NCBI GenBank assembly: GCA_949290445.1
Contig: CASERW010000004.1
Location: 1-64,000 of the forward strand
From: Aeriscardovia aeriphila
GTDB lineage: Bacteria; Actinomycetota; Actinomycetes; Actinomycetales; Bifidobacteriaceae
DNA: 64,000 nt
Reading direction: 5' to 3'
Under the pieces are notes generated by a model. That model made no database searches. It worked only from the letters and a program-made list of their open reading frames with translations, and had not been told where the DNA came from. A program made the position numbers and the translations under genes. Positions 8,414 through 18,327 of this stretch are shown piece after piece. Every line of letters starts with the position of its first letter. Positions within the stretch are counted from its first letter, which is position 1.

Positions 8414-9334
8414 ATGAAAAAGATAATCCTCTTGCCAGCAATTGTATTAGTACTCATTTCAATAAGTAGCTGTGGAACACAAAGCACTCAAATATCCGAC
8501 ACTACATATCACGCAATACGGAGCATCTCTGATCCATCAAATAAAGTGTTTTCAGCTCATAATATACTTGAATTACAATGTCTCAATGCTCACGGATTTC
8601 ACTATCCTATCTCCTACACGACCGATGAAACAGATAATACAACTACATCGATCCGAGGAATTTGGAAAGATCAAAAGTCCGCGCTTCTTCGAGGCTATGA
8701 TTCAACATTTTCACCTCAGACTGATGATTCAATAGAGGACTATATCGCGAATTTCTCCGACGAAGAGAAAAAGGTACATGACATTCTGGTTGACGTGTCG
8801 CAACCATCAAACTGCCCAACATATGCTTGGAGCATTTTATTTGATAATAAAAAGAGTGCTGTCGTTCTCACAAACTCGTACAACGAGTTATATCCGCACA
8901 TACGGTTAACTGACTCATACCGTCATGATATTCAAAAACTGATGCAGGAAAAATACTCCCCTTGCATGAAAGGTTACGGATACAACGTCAATAATCCGAC
9001 AGAGATGATCAAATATGCAAAAGAAAAGTTAGGAACATACAAAATAGACAGGCCAAATGCACGAGAACAGGAAATGATCATAAACGACTATTCCTGTCAA
9101 GATAAAGCTCAGCTACGCAAAAAAATCCAATATTACGAACGTCATAGCACGGACTCATGGATAGCAAGTCACGAAGCTCTCATTCTTGAACGCGCGGAGA
9201 AAATGCATAGTGCAGAAGCAGTTGCAAATAAAGTAATCAACGGCTCCTACAGCTATCAAACATCACTAACTGATACAAGAATTTCAAAACAAGAAAGGGA
9301 AAAAATCCAGAATATTCCCTCGCTCCCGCAATAA
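8414..9334 (+). CDS. Putative lipoprotein of unknown function
   Basis: Encodes 306 residues with a lipoprotein signal ending in the lipobox SISSC, so Cys20 is probably lipidated and the protein anchored outside the membrane. The remainder is hydrophilic. Further cysteines (LQCL, NCPTY, SPCMKG, YSCQDK) could form disulphides. No known domain is recognised. The ribosome-binding site is weak (AAGAAAC). Codon use is AT-rich like its neighbours and unlike the flanking genes. Its place between the secreted protein and the transporter suggests a partner, chaperone or immunity role; this is inference only. Confidence 0.7.
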   Translation: MKKIILLPAIVLVLISISSCGTQSTQISDTTYHAIRSISDPSNKVFSAHNILELQCLNAHGFHYPISYTTDETDNTTTSIRGIWKDQKSALLRGYDSTFSPQTDDSIEDYIANFSDEEKKVHDILVDVSQPSNCPTYAWSILFDNKKSAVVLTNSYNELYPHIRLTDSYRHDIQKLMQEKYSPCMKGYGYNVNNPTEMIKYAKEKLGTYKIDRPNAREQEMIINDYSCQDKAQLRKKIQYYERHSTDSWIASHEALILERAEKMHSAEAVANKVINGSYSYQTSLTDTRISKQEREKIQNIPSLPQ

Positions 9335-9396
9335 AGATAGGTGATTGAAGCTGAATTACCTTTTTGCAAAGAACAGTGGAAGAGAAAGAGAATCTC

Positions 9397-10671
9397 ATGT
9401 GGCGCAGCCGATCCCATGTTTACAAAGAGAAAGTGAAGAAAACCAATCAGCACGTCTCTGTATCACGTGCATACACGAGTATGCTAACTATTGCTTCTCT
9501 TTTCTTGATTATTTTATGTACCATTATTGCCACAGTAGGTGTTACTCACTCCCTTTACCACTCTGCGACAACGACGGAAAAACTTGCAGTAGTGGCTGTC
9601 GAAAAGAAGCGCATTGAGCAAAACATTCACGGCTCTCTCGTCCGTACTGCTCTCTATTCAATTTCTGTACCTTCTCAGGGAATTGTCACACGAGCGGGTA
9701 GTACACAAGGAAGTGAGCTCAACCTAGGCTCTGTCATAGGAGTTGTTAATGAAATCCCCATTTTCCTCTTTGCTGGCGAAGTGCCCTCATATCAGCCTCT
9801 TGGACGAGGAGCACAGGGAGAAGACGTTGCACAATTACAACGAGGCCTGAGAGGATTAGGCTATAGTATTTATGATCCTGACGGAATTTTTTCGGATTCA
9901 ACCGCCCTTGCACTGTTCCACTATTATCGCAAACTTGGGTTCGTTCCCCATACTGCTGAAGGAACAACGCTAAGCCTTGATACCGAAGCATGGAAATCTA
10001 CTGGGATCCCCCAGAACAACATCGTTTTCTTCCCGCAGCTGCCTGCTGTTGCTACCACGAACTGTGGCAAGCAAGGGCAGGAAGTCTCTTCAGAATTATG
10101 CAAAATCGAGTCGACAGCAGAATCCTACTCTCTCTCCATCCCCAGCGGTGAACTCGCTACCCTTAACAACAGTTCTCTCACAGGGAAAAAAGTTCGAATC
10201 CTTTCTTCTCCCCAGCAAACCGCCACCATAGAAAACGAAATTACAGTGCCCGCTTCATCTTCATCTACTAGTGGTCAAGATGAATCTTTCTCCTCACAAG
10301 AAGACGCATTGTCACTGACCCATCAATCTGATTCAACTCTTACGCATTCTGATGGCGATCCATCTCAGAAAAGCACTACTTCGCATCGCATATTTTCTCT
10401 CTCTATTCCTCAAGAAACGAAGCTTCCTGATAACATCTCCGATATTCCAGTAACTGTTATTCTCAAAACCACGAGCAACCCAGTTCTAACTCTTCCAGCG
10501 ATCGCTTTGCAGCATGAGAAAAACACTTTCATAAAAACCGATAAGGGCACTCGTATCAATGTCAGAGTTGGCTTATGCAATGCAGGAACCTGTGAGGTTT
10601 CTGGGCCTCATCTCAGTGAAAGCACGCGAGTCGTTATTCCTGCCCAGTTGAGCACACCAGGAGGAGAATGA
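9397..10671 (+). CDS. Membrane-anchored adaptor with peptidoglycan-binding domain (MacA-like role)
   Basis: Encodes 424 residues from the ATG at 9397; an in-frame TTG at 9364 is possible, but GGAAGAGAAAGAG favours the ATG. Residues 1-27 are basic, ~28-50 form one membrane helix, and ~134-181 (PLGRGAQGEDVAQLQRGLRGLGY) match the peptidoglycan_binding_1 fold. A Ser/Thr-rich linker follows, then a C-terminal part resembling adaptor beta-domains. In Gram-positive bacteria such proteins couple MacB-type ABC transporters to the cell wall. The gene overlaps the ATPase gene by four bases (ATGA), a sign of coupled translation. Confidence 0.8.
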   Translation: MWRSRSHVYKEKVKKTNQHVSVSRAYTSMLTIASLFLIILCTIIATVGVTHSLYHSATTTEKLAVVAVEKKRIEQNIHGSLVRTALYSISVPSQGIVTRAGSTQGSELNLGSVIGVVNEIPIFLFAGEVPSYQPLGRGAQGEDVAQLQRGLRGLGYSIYDPDGIFSDSTALALFHYYRKLGFVPHTAEGTTLSLDTEAWKSTGIPQNNIVFFPQLPAVATTNCGKQGQEVSSELCKIESTAESYSLSIPSGELATLNNSSLTGKKVRILSSPQQTATIENEITVPASSSSTSGQDESFSSQEDALSLTHQSDSTLTHSDGDPSQKSTTSHRIFSLSIPQETKLPDNISDIPVTVILKTTSNPVLTLPAIALQHEKNTFIKTDKGTRINVRVGLCNAGTCEVSGPHLSESTRVVIPAQLSTPGGE

Positions 10672-11423
10672 TGGAAAAGAAATCCCTTCCTCAACATCCT
10701 CTTGTTTGTTTGAAAGACATAACAAAAACATTCTTACCAAACACTCTCGCTCTGAAAAAAACAAATGTGACAATCTATCCAGGTAAATCTATTGCAATTA
10801 TTGGCCCTTCCGGCTCAGGGAAGTCAACATTGTTGTCGCTGTTAGGTCTTCTTGATACACCAACAAGCGGAGAATATTTTCTCGACGGCAAAAGCACTTC
10901 TTCTCTGAGTGCGAATGCATTGTCACGACTTCGTAAAAACTACATTGGATATATCTTTCAGTCATTCAATCTCATTAATTACCTCACCGTCGAAGAGAAT
11001 ATTCTTCACTGCCTCGCTATCAACTCGATAACGGGGAAAGAGGCGCACATGAGAGCTCAAGAAGCTTTGCAAAGTGTCCAACTCGAGGAAAAAGCAGATG
11101 CATTCCCTGAACAGTTATCAGGTGGGCAAAGGCAAAGAGTTGCTATTGCCCGTGCTATTGCCACTCGACCGCGATTACTTTTGTGTGATGAGCCGACAGG
11201 CAATTTGGATACTCATACGTCTGATCAGATTCTTTCGCTGCTCTTACGCATGGTTTCTCCACAATCTGCCGTTCTCATCGTCACTCATAACCCTGCCATC
11301 GCACAATCATGTGACGAAAGAATCGCCATTATAGATGGAATCGTCACACTCGGGCAATCTGCAGAGGGAACAAGTGATACTGTAATAACGGAAAGGGATA
11401 ACAATGAAGTTTCTCTTCCATGA
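10668..11423 (+). CDS. ABC transporter ATP-binding protein, MacB/LolD type
   Basis: Encodes 251 residues with every ABC ATPase motif: Walker [10 protein letters not shown] (residues ~46-54), a Q-loop in YIFQSFNLI, signature [16 protein letters not shown], Walker [13 protein letters not shown] and a switch His in IVTHN. The layout fits the LolD/MacB/FtsE branch, whose members drive mechanotransmission rather than conventional import. The start overlaps the adaptor stop as ATGA behind GGAGGAG, and the end overlaps the permease gene by 20 bp. The three genes therefore form one translational unit. Confidence 0.93.
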   Translation: MMEKKSLPQHPLVCLKDITKTFLPNTLALKKTNVTIYPGKSIAIIGPSGSGKSTLLSLLGLLDTPTSGEYFLDGKSTSSLSANALSRLRKNYIGYIFQSFNLINYLTVEENILHCLAINSITGKEAHMRAQEALQSVQLEEKADAFPEQLSGGQRQRVAIARAIATRPRLLLCDEPTGNLDTHTSDQILSLLLRMVSPQSAVLIVTHNPAIAQSCDERIAIIDGIVTLGQSAEGTSDTVITERDNNEVSLP

Positions 11424-12549
11424 AGCTCTTCGATCACTTTTCCGACGCTTTTCTCATAACATTCTCACGCTGATAGCCGTTCTACTTTCTGCCGCGACCT
11501 TTACTGTCCTTCTGGGCATTACTGATAGCTCTGCTGCGCAAACAGCTCGTCGTTTCCAAGCGTTAGAAACTCCTATTCTCAGTGCTATTCTTCCCGCTGA
11601 TTCTTGGGAGGAATCAGAAACATGGATAGAACGGCAGGCAACGCAATTCCATCATGTCCAAAACGCGGGAACATTCAGCATGATGGATACTGATTCGCCG
11701 CTTATCATTCGTTCTTCGCAGTATCACACCACGAGTTCAGTTTCCGTTGCAATAGCTGGGAAAGGAGGATTAAAAGCGCGAGGAGCTCAACTCATCACCG
11801 GTCACCTCTGCCCTGATAGTTCCAATGAACTTTCCTGTGCAGTGCTTGGTCAACAAGTAGCAAAGCAATTGGGAACTCAACCAGGAAGTTATATTGACGT
11901 TAAAAATGTACAAATGCGAGTAATGGGAATTATTCATGATTCTGCAACAGAATCGAGCCTTGCTGCAGCACTGATTCTCTCTCCCCGCACCGCACGATCA
12001 CTCAAGCTCTATCCTACTGAGAGAACAGTTATTGCTCGAGTTACTCCTCATTCCGCTGAAATAGTTGGCTCTCGACTAGCTCAAGCTCTTTCTCCTACTC
12101 AGCCTGAGAATGTGACCATCAAATACCCTGCTAATCCAGAGAAATTGCGCGCTCAATTCGCTTCAGATTCGCAGACATTAATCACCGTGACAGCAACAAT
12201 TATGGCTGTAGTGACAGCTTTCAGCATTGTCAACACCATGCAGATAGCTGTTTCACAACGGAAAAGTGAAATTGGCCTTGATCTAGCTCTAGGGCTTTCT
12301 CGCAAAAGTATTGCCGGTAAGTTTCTTATTGAGTCGACTTTCTTAGGATTATCAGGTTCACTGATCGGCACCCTTCTCGGTTCTCTCTTCGTGGCAATAG
12401 TCACAATGCTCAATCAATGGCCTTTTCTTCTTCCTCCGTTCATTGCTCTTATTCCCGTTTTCGGCCTTGTTCTCGGCGCACTGGGCGGTGTAATTCCAGC
12501 AATCATGGCTTCGCGAGTCAACCCCGTAGAGCTGCTGCATTCCACCTAA
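11404..12549 (+). CDS. ABC transporter permease, MacB/FtsX type
   Basis: Encodes 381 residues: an N-terminal helix (~15-38), a large extracytoplasmic domain (~40-240) and three C-terminal helices (~255-280, ~305-335, ~345-370). The closing motif ALGGVIPAIMASRVNPVELLHS is typical of FtsX-like permeases. The start follows GGAAAGG and lies inside the ATPase gene. With the ATPase and adaptor it makes a complete MacAB-like exporter; the natural cargo candidate is the small secreted protein or a peptide outside the window, though the Sec-type signals of the neighbours do not need such an exporter. A resistance or immunity role against an antimicrobial peptide is equally possible. Confidence 0.9.
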   Translation: MKFLFHEALRSLFRRFSHNILTLIAVLLSAATFTVLLGITDSSAAQTARRFQALETPILSAILPADSWEESETWIERQATQFHHVQNAGTFSMMDTDSPLIIRSSQYHTTSSVSVAIAGKGGLKARGAQLITGHLCPDSSNELSCAVLGQQVAKQLGTQPGSYIDVKNVQMRVMGIIHDSATESSLAAALILSPRTARSLKLYPTERTVIARVTPHSAEIVGSRLAQALSPTQPENVTIKYPANPEKLRAQFASDSQTLITVTATIMAVVTAFSIVNTMQIAVSQRKSEIGLDLALGLSRKSIAGKFLIESTFLGLSGSLIGTLLGSLFVAIVTMLNQWPFLLPPFIALIPVFGLVLGALGGVIPAIMASRVNPVELLHST

Positions 12550-12563
12550 TGGAAATATGTGAA

Positions 12564-12598
12564 CGAGAAAGGCCGAGCCACAACAGTGACTCGGCCTT
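12564..12598 (-). terminator. Terminator between converging operons
   Basis: AAGGCCGAG pairs with CTCGGCCTT around a 12-base loop. On the minus strand it is followed by TCTCGTTC, so it probably ends the sugar permease operon. The plus-strand T-tract is poor, although it may also stop transcription from the MacAB-like genes. Confidence 0.6.
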
Positions 12599-12641
12599 AC
12601 GAAAAGGTTCAGCTACATCAGTGAGCAAAGGCTCAGTAAGC

Positions 12642-13574
12642 TCACTCGCCCTTCACAGCGCCACGCATGACGCCGGAGATGACCCACTTCTGCGAGATGA
12701 CGTACACCACCAACACTGGCAGCATAGCCATCAAGTAGGAGGAGAAGGCCACTGGGTAGTTCGTAGCGAACTGGCTGGAGAAGACGTACTGAGCCAGAGG
12801 AATCGTGGTGTTCGACGCATCGGTCATCACAATCAACGGCATCAGGAAGTCGTTCCAGGCCCACAGAGTAGTGGTAATCGCGATGGTGGCATTAATCGGG
12901 CCCATCAGCGGCATGATAATCGTGAAGAAGATCTTCCACGTACCAGCACCGTCGAGGCGAGCTGCCTCTTCCAAAGAGAATGGAATCGAGTTAATAAATG
13001 CCGTCGCGATAAACAGGTTCGTACCCAAACCGAAGATCACATACAGAATGATCAGGCCAATGCGGTTATCCAAGTGCAGCATGCCCATCTGCTTTGCCAG
13101 AGGAAGCATGAGAACCTGGAATGGCACGAACATTGCGGCGATGAAGAAGTAGTAGAGGAAGCGGAAGAACTTCTTATCTTGGTTCCTTGCCACTGCGTAA
13201 GCCACGAAGGTGTTCGTCATCAAGGTGAGCACCACAGCAGCCACAGTGATAATCAAGGAGTTCAGAGCAACATGGCCCAAATCAACCATTTGCGCTGCAG
13301 AGGAGAAGTTCTCCCAATGCATCTTGTTTGGCCAGTCGAAGCCACCAACTGTTGCTGGAGTCTTCAAAGCAGTAACCAAGGTGAAGTAGAGAGGAACGAG
13401 CACCACCAAGGAGAGCACTGCCAAAACAATGGTCAGCGGCCAGTTGACGGTATGCCTATCCTTGCTCTTAATCGGCTTGCCATTGGCATCCTTAGCCGAC
13501 GCCTTCTCGCGAGCGGCGAGGGTACGAGGGTCAGCTCCACGCATAGGAGCAGCAGAAACGTTTGCCATTGTCAT
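12642..13574 (-). CDS. Sugar ABC transporter permease, CUT1 MalG type
   Basis: Encodes 310 residues from the ATG at 13574 behind GAAAGG; a longer frame upstream overlaps the neighbouring gene and is not needed. Six membrane helices follow a ~45-residue hydrophilic N-terminus. The cytoplasmic EAA loop (EEAARLDGAGTWKIFFTIIMPLMGP) that contacts the ATPase is clear. It forms a heterodimer with the MalF-type permease 16 bp upstream. No ATPase gene is present; in bifidobacteria a shared MsiK-type ATPase encoded elsewhere commonly serves such systems. Confidence 0.93.
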   Translation of the reverse strand: MTMANVSAAPMRGADPRTLAAREKASAKDANGKPIKSKDRHTVNWPLTIVLAVLSLVVLVPLYFTLVTALKTPATVGGFDWPNKMHWENFSSAAQMVDLGHVALNSLIITVAAVVLTLMTNTFVAYAVARNQDKKFFRFLYYFFIAAMFVPFQVLMLPLAKQMGMLHLDNRIGLIILYVIFGLGTNLFIATAFINSIPFSLEEAARLDGAGTWKIFFTIIMPLMGPINATIAITTTLWAWNDFLMPLIVMTDASNTTIPLAQYVFSSQFATNYPVAFSSYLMAMLPVLVVYVISQKWVISGVMRGAVKGE

Positions 13575-13590
13575 CAGAACCTTTCGCTTC

Positions 13591-14526
13591 TCACTTCTCG
13601 AGCTTCTTGGAGATGGCCAACTGGATGCCTGCAATGACGAGCAGGACCAGGAAGAAGACCACTGCATTAGCCGTCTGGTAAGCGAACTCGCCACCAGTCA
13701 GACCGTTGTTGAAGATCAAGTACGTCACCGTCTCGGTCGCAGAGTTCGGACCACCACCGGTCAAAGCCACGACCTGGTCGAAGGTGTTCATAGCGTTCTT
13801 CATCGTCAGAACAAGGTTGATGGTGAAGAATGGTCCGATCAGTGGGAAGGTGAGCTGCCAGAATGCCTTCCAAGCGTTGGCACCATCGAGGGACACAGCT
13901 TCATACAAGCTCTGGTCGATAGTCTGCAAGCCTGCAAGGTAGAGAAGAGTGGAGTAAGCCACACCCTGCCATACGGAGAGGAAGACGATCGGGAACCATG
14001 CCATCGAATCAGACGTCAGCATGGATTCCGACAGCCAACCAATATGCAATGCCTGGCCCCACGCTGGAAGAACAGCCATGAAGATGTACTTAAACACATA
14101 GCCAATAACCAGCACGGAGAGAATGTATGGCACGAAGAAGATGGCACGGAAACCGTTCTTAAAAGCGATCTTCGAATTCAAAGCCACAGCCAGGAACAGT
14201 GCGATTACATTGACGAAAATGGTAATCACAATGGCGATGGCAATGGTGAACAGGTAAGCGTGACCAACGCGATCATCCTGGAACAAAGCGCCGTAGTTAC
14301 GCAAACCAATGTAGTGATAATCTCCGTAACCCTGAGAGTTGGTGAAGGAGTAGAGAACACCCCTCACAAACGGCAGGTACAGGAAGAGACCAAACAAAAT
14401 TGCTGCAGGAACGGCCATCCAATAATAAGCCGGATCCACATGGCGAGTGGAGAAGGACGAGACCTTTGCCTTCTTGGCCTTACCTGCAAGGCGAGCCTGA
14501 CCGGCGGAAACTGTCGTAGACGTCAT
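13591..14526 (-). CDS. Sugar ABC transporter permease, CUT1 MalF type
   Basis: Encodes 311 residues with six helices and the EAA loop EAVSLDGANAWKAFWQLTFPLIGP. The stretch VVALTGGGPNSATE is typical of MalF-family sugar permeases. It lies 25 bp downstream of the binding-protein gene and 16 bp upstream of the partner permease, forming a binding protein-permease-permease operon. Together with the GH36 gene it suggests import of alpha-galactosides such as raffinose or melibiose (inference from context). Confidence 0.93.
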   Translation of the reverse strand: MTSTTVSAGQARLAGKAKKAKVSSFSTRHVDPAYYWMAVPAAILFGLFLYLPFVRGVLYSFTNSQGYGDYHYIGLRNYGALFQDDRVGHAYLFTIAIAIVITIFVNVIALFLAVALNSKIAFKNGFRAIFFVPYILSVLVIGYVFKYIFMAVLPAWGQALHIGWLSESMLTSDSMAWFPIVFLSVWQGVAYSTLLYLAGLQTIDQSLYEAVSLDGANAWKAFWQLTFPLIGPFFTINLVLTMKNAMNTFDQVVALTGGGPNSATETVTYLIFNNGLTGGEFAYQTANAVVFFLVLLVIAGIQLAISKKLEK

Positions 14527-14551
14527 TTCACTATCCTTTCTTTACTCACGC

Positions 14552-15835
14552 TCACAGGTAGGAGAAGTTGCGGGACTGAACCTTGTCCCACTCCTTCTGC
14601 ATTCCCGAGATGAACTGTGGAACGTTCTTGCTAATCACGGCGGTCTGCATCATGCCACCCAGGTTGATGGAGGATGGGATGTTGTGGTCAGCGAAGTCGA
14701 CGAGCCTGTTTTCCTTGTAGAACTTCTGAATGGTCTTCAAAGCAGGATCGCCAAAGTGAGTGTTCTTCAGAGGGGTAATGGCGCTCTGCTCGTCGGCATA
14801 CTGGTTCAGTGACTTCTCGCTCATCAAGAAGTTGATGAACTCCATCGCTTCCTTTGGATGCTTGGTGTTCGCGCCCATGGTGAGCATCACGTCGTCACCA
14901 GCAACCAGCAACTGTTCTTTAGGATTATCAGTAGCAGGAAGCTGTGCAAAGCCGAGGTCAGCGTCCTTCTTCACCATTCGCACCTGAGGAATGGCGTATG
15001 TTCCCAGAGGAATGATAGCTGCCTTGCCTTGTGCAAGAAGCTGAGTGCCCTGCTGGTAGGTCACACCCTTGGTACCGGTAGTCATATCCAACAAGTCAAT
15101 GGTGAGCTGAACTGGCTTGGTCCAGATGTCCTTGAAGGTTGCCTCACCCTTGCGCAGCTTGTCGTAATCGGAAACAGGAGTGGTGGTGCCTGCGAAGGAG
15201 GAGAGTGGAGCCTGAGTGGTCCAGCCGTCAGCGACGGTGGCCTGAACAGGGTTCACACCGCAATCCTTGAACTTTTGCACGATGGCCTTGAAACCAGACC
15301 ACGTCTCTGGTGGGTTTTCTGGGTCGACGCCGCACTTGTGCCACACCGTCTTGTTGTAGATGTAGCCAGAAGCATTTCCTGCAAATGGCAGACCGTACAC
15401 ACGCTTCTTTGCGGGGTCGGTGGTCTGAACCAGGTTGCGAGAAATTTCAACCATGCCCTTGTTGAGCTTCTTGACGATCGGGTCGTTGGTGAAATCGTGG
15501 AACATGCCTGCAGCAGCGAATGTTCCAAAGCTGATATCACCGTTGAAAGTAATAACATCAGGCACGCGGTTCTTCACGAAGCGCGTACGCAAATCGGTCT
15601 GTGCGTTGGCCGAATTGTTGATGTTGATATGAATATGCGGGTGTTCTTTTTCAAACTGACGAGCCAAAGTCTCAAACTGATTCTTTGCTTCGGCCTTAAA
15701 TTGGAAGAAGTCCAGGGTGACGTCATCACTGCCCATCACTCCACAGCCCACAAGGGACATCGTGGTAGCAACCGAAACCGCGATAGCTGCTGCTGCCCTG
15801 GCCACCTTCCTGACCGTGCCGGAATGTACCTGCAT
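14552..15835 (-). CDS. Sugar-binding lipoprotein of ABC transporter (CUT1)
   Basis: Encodes 427 residues starting at the ATG at 15835, chosen because AGGAGAAAGG lies upstream; an alternative ATG at 15868 has no such site. The signal ends in the lipobox SLVGC. The mature protein has the solute-binding family 1 pattern ([44 protein letters not shown]). It captures oligosaccharide outside the cell for the two permeases downstream. A 42-bp imperfect repeat array lies in the region between it and the divergent ROK gene, which probably holds the operators. Confidence 0.92.
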   Translation of the reverse strand: MQVHSGTVRKVARAAAAIAVSVATTMSLVGCGVMGSDDVTLDFFQFKAEAKNQFETLARQFEKEHPHIHININNSANAQTDLRTRFVKNRVPDVITFNGDISFGTFAAAGMFHDFTNDPIVKKLNKGMVEISRNLVQTTDPAKKRVYGLPFAGNASGYIYNKTVWHKCGVDPENPPETWSGFKAIVQKFKDCGVNPVQATVADGWTTQAPLSSFAGTTTPVSDYDKLRKGEATFKDIWTKPVQLTIDLLDMTTGTKGVTYQQGTQLLAQGKAAIIPLGTYAIPQVRMVKKDADLGFAQLPATDNPKEQLLVAGDDVMLTMGANTKHPKEAMEFINFLMSEKSLNQYADEQSAITPLKNTHFGDPALKTIQKFYKENRLVDFADHNIPSSINLGGMMQTAVISKNVPQFISGMQKEWDKVQSRNFSYL

Positions 15836-15914
15836 CGGATGTGACCTTTCTCCTCGTTGATACTTCATCAGTCGTTCTCAAGAACTTGTTTTCCCACCAC
15901 CAGCTGGACCTCAA

Positions 15915-16030
15915 TTGCTGAGCAAACGTTGCCTCTCGAAATTTGCCGAGCGACTGTTGCTGGGCGAACCTCGCTGTGCAAACTTTGCCGAGCGACCATT
16001 GCTGAGCAAAATATGCTGTGCAATTCATGC
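15915..16030. repeat. 42-bp imperfect tandem repeat upstream of the binding-protein gene
   Basis: Two full units (15915-15956, 15957-15998) and a partial third begin with TTGCTG and contain TTTGCCGAGCGAC at the same phase. It lies in the 484-bp divergent gap between the binding-protein and ROK genes. The phase of 14 codons means a hidden frame repeats, but no gene is supported. It could be a cluster of operator sites or a decayed duplication. The rest of the gap (16031-16319) shows no clear structure. Confidence 0.6.
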
Positions 16031-16319
16031 CATCCTTGCTGAATGAACTCTGGGAAAATTCATTCTGAGGAAATGCTTCCTCACATTTCCATCTCTTTCA
16101 TTGTCGACGGTCTTTTTTTACTTTCAAAACCACGACAAATGCAATAAGATGAAATTAATAACGAAATGCCAGAGGAGTAGTGCAGGCGCTTGCGCTTGAG
16201 CCCTAGGGTGTTGAGCTGCGTGAGTTTGCGTCTCGCGTGCTTTGGATTATGTGAGTTTGTGTTTTGCAAGCTGCGCGGACGCGAGCCACCTACTTCTGAG
16301 TGAATGAGAGAGAGTTACT

Positions 16320-17573
16320 ATGGCAGATTTCGATAAGGCAGCGCTTTTCCCGCCACAAGCCGCTCAACCATGGTTTGACGGTTCTGAGTGGACGCACCGT
16401 CTCGCCGCCGATATTTTGATGTATGGCCCTATTTCTCGCACAGGCCTCGCTCGTCTTCACTCTCTCAGCCAGGGTACGGTTTCACGCATTACCGCCGACC
16501 TTATTTACGATGGTGTTATTACTTCTACCGATGAAGAAAACTCCAACTCCCCTGTCGATGAGCAAGACGCAGAAGATAAAGACTCTGCAGGCCGCGGCCG
16601 CCCACAGACTAATTTGCGCATCATCGACGACGCCAACACCTTTGTGGGAATTAATCTGCGCGGTGAAGTCGCCCGCGCAATGCTCGTGAACACCTCCTGC
16701 AAGCAGCAAGGAAACGTGCACGAAGAGTACTTCACTGACACTACCCCGCAAAATGTGACGCGCGCTTTAGCCAAGCTCATCTACCAGTGCTGCGACGAAG
16801 CAAAATCGTTGAATTTGCCGACTCCGCGCATGGTGGGCGTGAGCATTGGCGGCCACATTATGGACGATGGAACTGTTGACCAAGCCCCATTCTTGGCATG
16901 GAACCATCGTGTTGATGTGGGTGGAATGGTGTCCGAATTGACGAATATTCCGTGCTATATTTTCAACAATTTGGACTCTCTTCTGCGCTACCAGCAGTGG
17001 TTCGGTGCAGGGATTGGCGAGACTGATTTCGCTATTGTTACCGTGGGCGCAGGAGTCGGCTACGGCCTGGTTTCTGGTGGCGAAGTGGTGCAAGCTCCTG
17101 GAGAATCCTACGGATTAGCAGGCCATATTCTCATCGACCCTGACGGCCCAGCCTGCTTGTCCGGTCGTCGTCATCGCGGTTGCTCGCAGTGCTTGACGAA
17201 TGATTCTTTGGCTCAGGAATACTCGGAAATGATTGGCTCTCCGAAGACTTTCGACGACTATGCTCATGACGTTGAGCAAGGCGTTCCTCAGGCAAAGCGC
17301 CTAGTTCAGCGCGAAGCCTTCCGCGTAGGCGCACTCTTGGCAGTAGTGGCCAATATGGCTATGCCTCGCACCATTTTCATCTCTGGTGAGTCTTGCTCTA
17401 TTTTGAAGTACGCGATGGAGTCGATTCGCATGGGATTGTCAGAATACCGACCCAGCCGCGCACCTCAAGTTGAGTTCAGCATTCTTCAGGATGACGATTC
17501 CCCATGGATGATGGGCGCCGCAACTGAAGCAATCCGCCTCTTCGTCCTCGGCCCGAAGATGGCGCTGAAGTGA
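16320..17573 (+). CDS. ROK-family transcriptional repressor (NagC/XylR type)
   Basis: Encodes 417 residues. An N-terminal winged helix (GPISRTGLARLHSLSQGTVSRITADLI, residues ~38-65) precedes an acidic insertion and a ROK sugar-kinase-like domain with VGVSIGGHI, GAGVGYGLV and the zinc site GHILIDPDGPAC..GC..C. ROK repressors release DNA when they bind a sugar or sugar phosphate. It is divergent from the ABC operon and faces the GH36 gene on the far side, so it probably controls this alpha-galactoside locus (inference). The ATG at 16320 follows GAGAGAG. The kinase catalytic function is not expected in this branch. Confidence 0.9.
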   Translation: MADFDKAALFPPQAAQPWFDGSEWTHRLAADILMYGPISRTGLARLHSLSQGTVSRITADLIYDGVITSTDEENSNSPVDEQDAEDKDSAGRGRPQTNLRIIDDANTFVGINLRGEVARAMLVNTSCKQQGNVHEEYFTDTTPQNVTRALAKLIYQCCDEAKSLNLPTPRMVGVSIGGHIMDDGTVDQAPFLAWNHRVDVGGMVSELTNIPCYIFNNLDSLLRYQQWFGAGIGETDFAIVTVGAGVGYGLVSGGEVVQAPGESYGLAGHILIDPDGPACLSGRRHRGCSQCLTNDSLAQEYSEMIGSPKTFDDYAHDVEQGVPQAKRLVQREAFRVGALLAVVANMAMPRTIFISGESCSILKYAMESIRMGLSEYRPSRAPQVEFSILQDDDSPWMMGAATEAIRLFVLGPKMALK

Positions 17574-18327
17574 GTGCGCTGAGGGGCTCAGCTCGGCGCT
17601 GACGATCTCAAGTGCTGACAGGTTGAGCGAAACTCGAGTACCGACGGACTGACAGCGTTGGAGTGACAGCATTCCCGACATTTTATAAATCAAAATTTGT
17701 ATGGGCGGCTTGTGATGAGCAAGCCGCTTTTCTTATGCGCTCGTGAGGAACAGAAGTCGCGGCTTTGCTACGGCCGCAGCGGTTGCGAGGTGAGTGGAAT
17801 TCACTGCGTTCATGGCATTCATGCCTTTCATGAGGTTCACGGCGAAACATGAATTCCTCAGCAACTGAGCAGCCTCACAAATGGCTCTCTTATTTCTTGT
17901 ACTTTTTTCTTCTCACAAGCGCGATTTATTGCAAAATAGCGAAACAATATTTTCGCAAATGGTAGAGCAGAAGAAAATCGCGGGAAACTCAGCAATAAAA
18001 TGGATTTCTGGAACGTTCAAAAGTGGTGAAACCTTCACAATTTTTATTGCAAAAAGTGAAAAACGGCGTGTTGAAACGCGGATGGCGCCGCTTCCTCATG
18101 CGCAGCATGAAGAGAGGCCACCCACCCTCGAGCAATGATTCATTGTACGAAGAGCAGGTGGCCTCTCTTGCGCCGGTTGCCAAGCGTTTCCACACCCGTG
18201 AAAGCCAGCACCTGCAAGCGTGTAACAGGTGAATATTCTGGCAGCAACCAGCACGGAAGCGGCTCAGCCATTCGTTCTCAGATTGACCAATTCTGACAAT
18301 CTCGAGAAACTAACTCACCAGCTAGCG
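17574..18327. other. 754-bp gap between the ROK and GH36 genes, with a hairpin
   Basis: No convincing gene is present; small frames here lack ribosome-binding sites and recognisable products. The one clear structure is an inverted repeat with 12-bp perfect arms: AGAGAGGCCACC (18111-18122) and GGTGGCCTCTCT (18157-18168). It lies ~160 bp beyond the GH36 stop and may act as its terminator, although no long T-tract follows on either strand. Confidence 0.5.

Noticed and set aside
15726-16028. Repeating frame FAQQxSLGK on the minus strand
   Set aside because: It only reflects the 42-bp DNA repeat and is out of frame with the binding-protein gene.
17881-18138. 85-codon frame in the ROK-GH36 gap
   Set aside because: No ribosome-binding site, no domain, and the composition is like the surrounding non-coding DNA.
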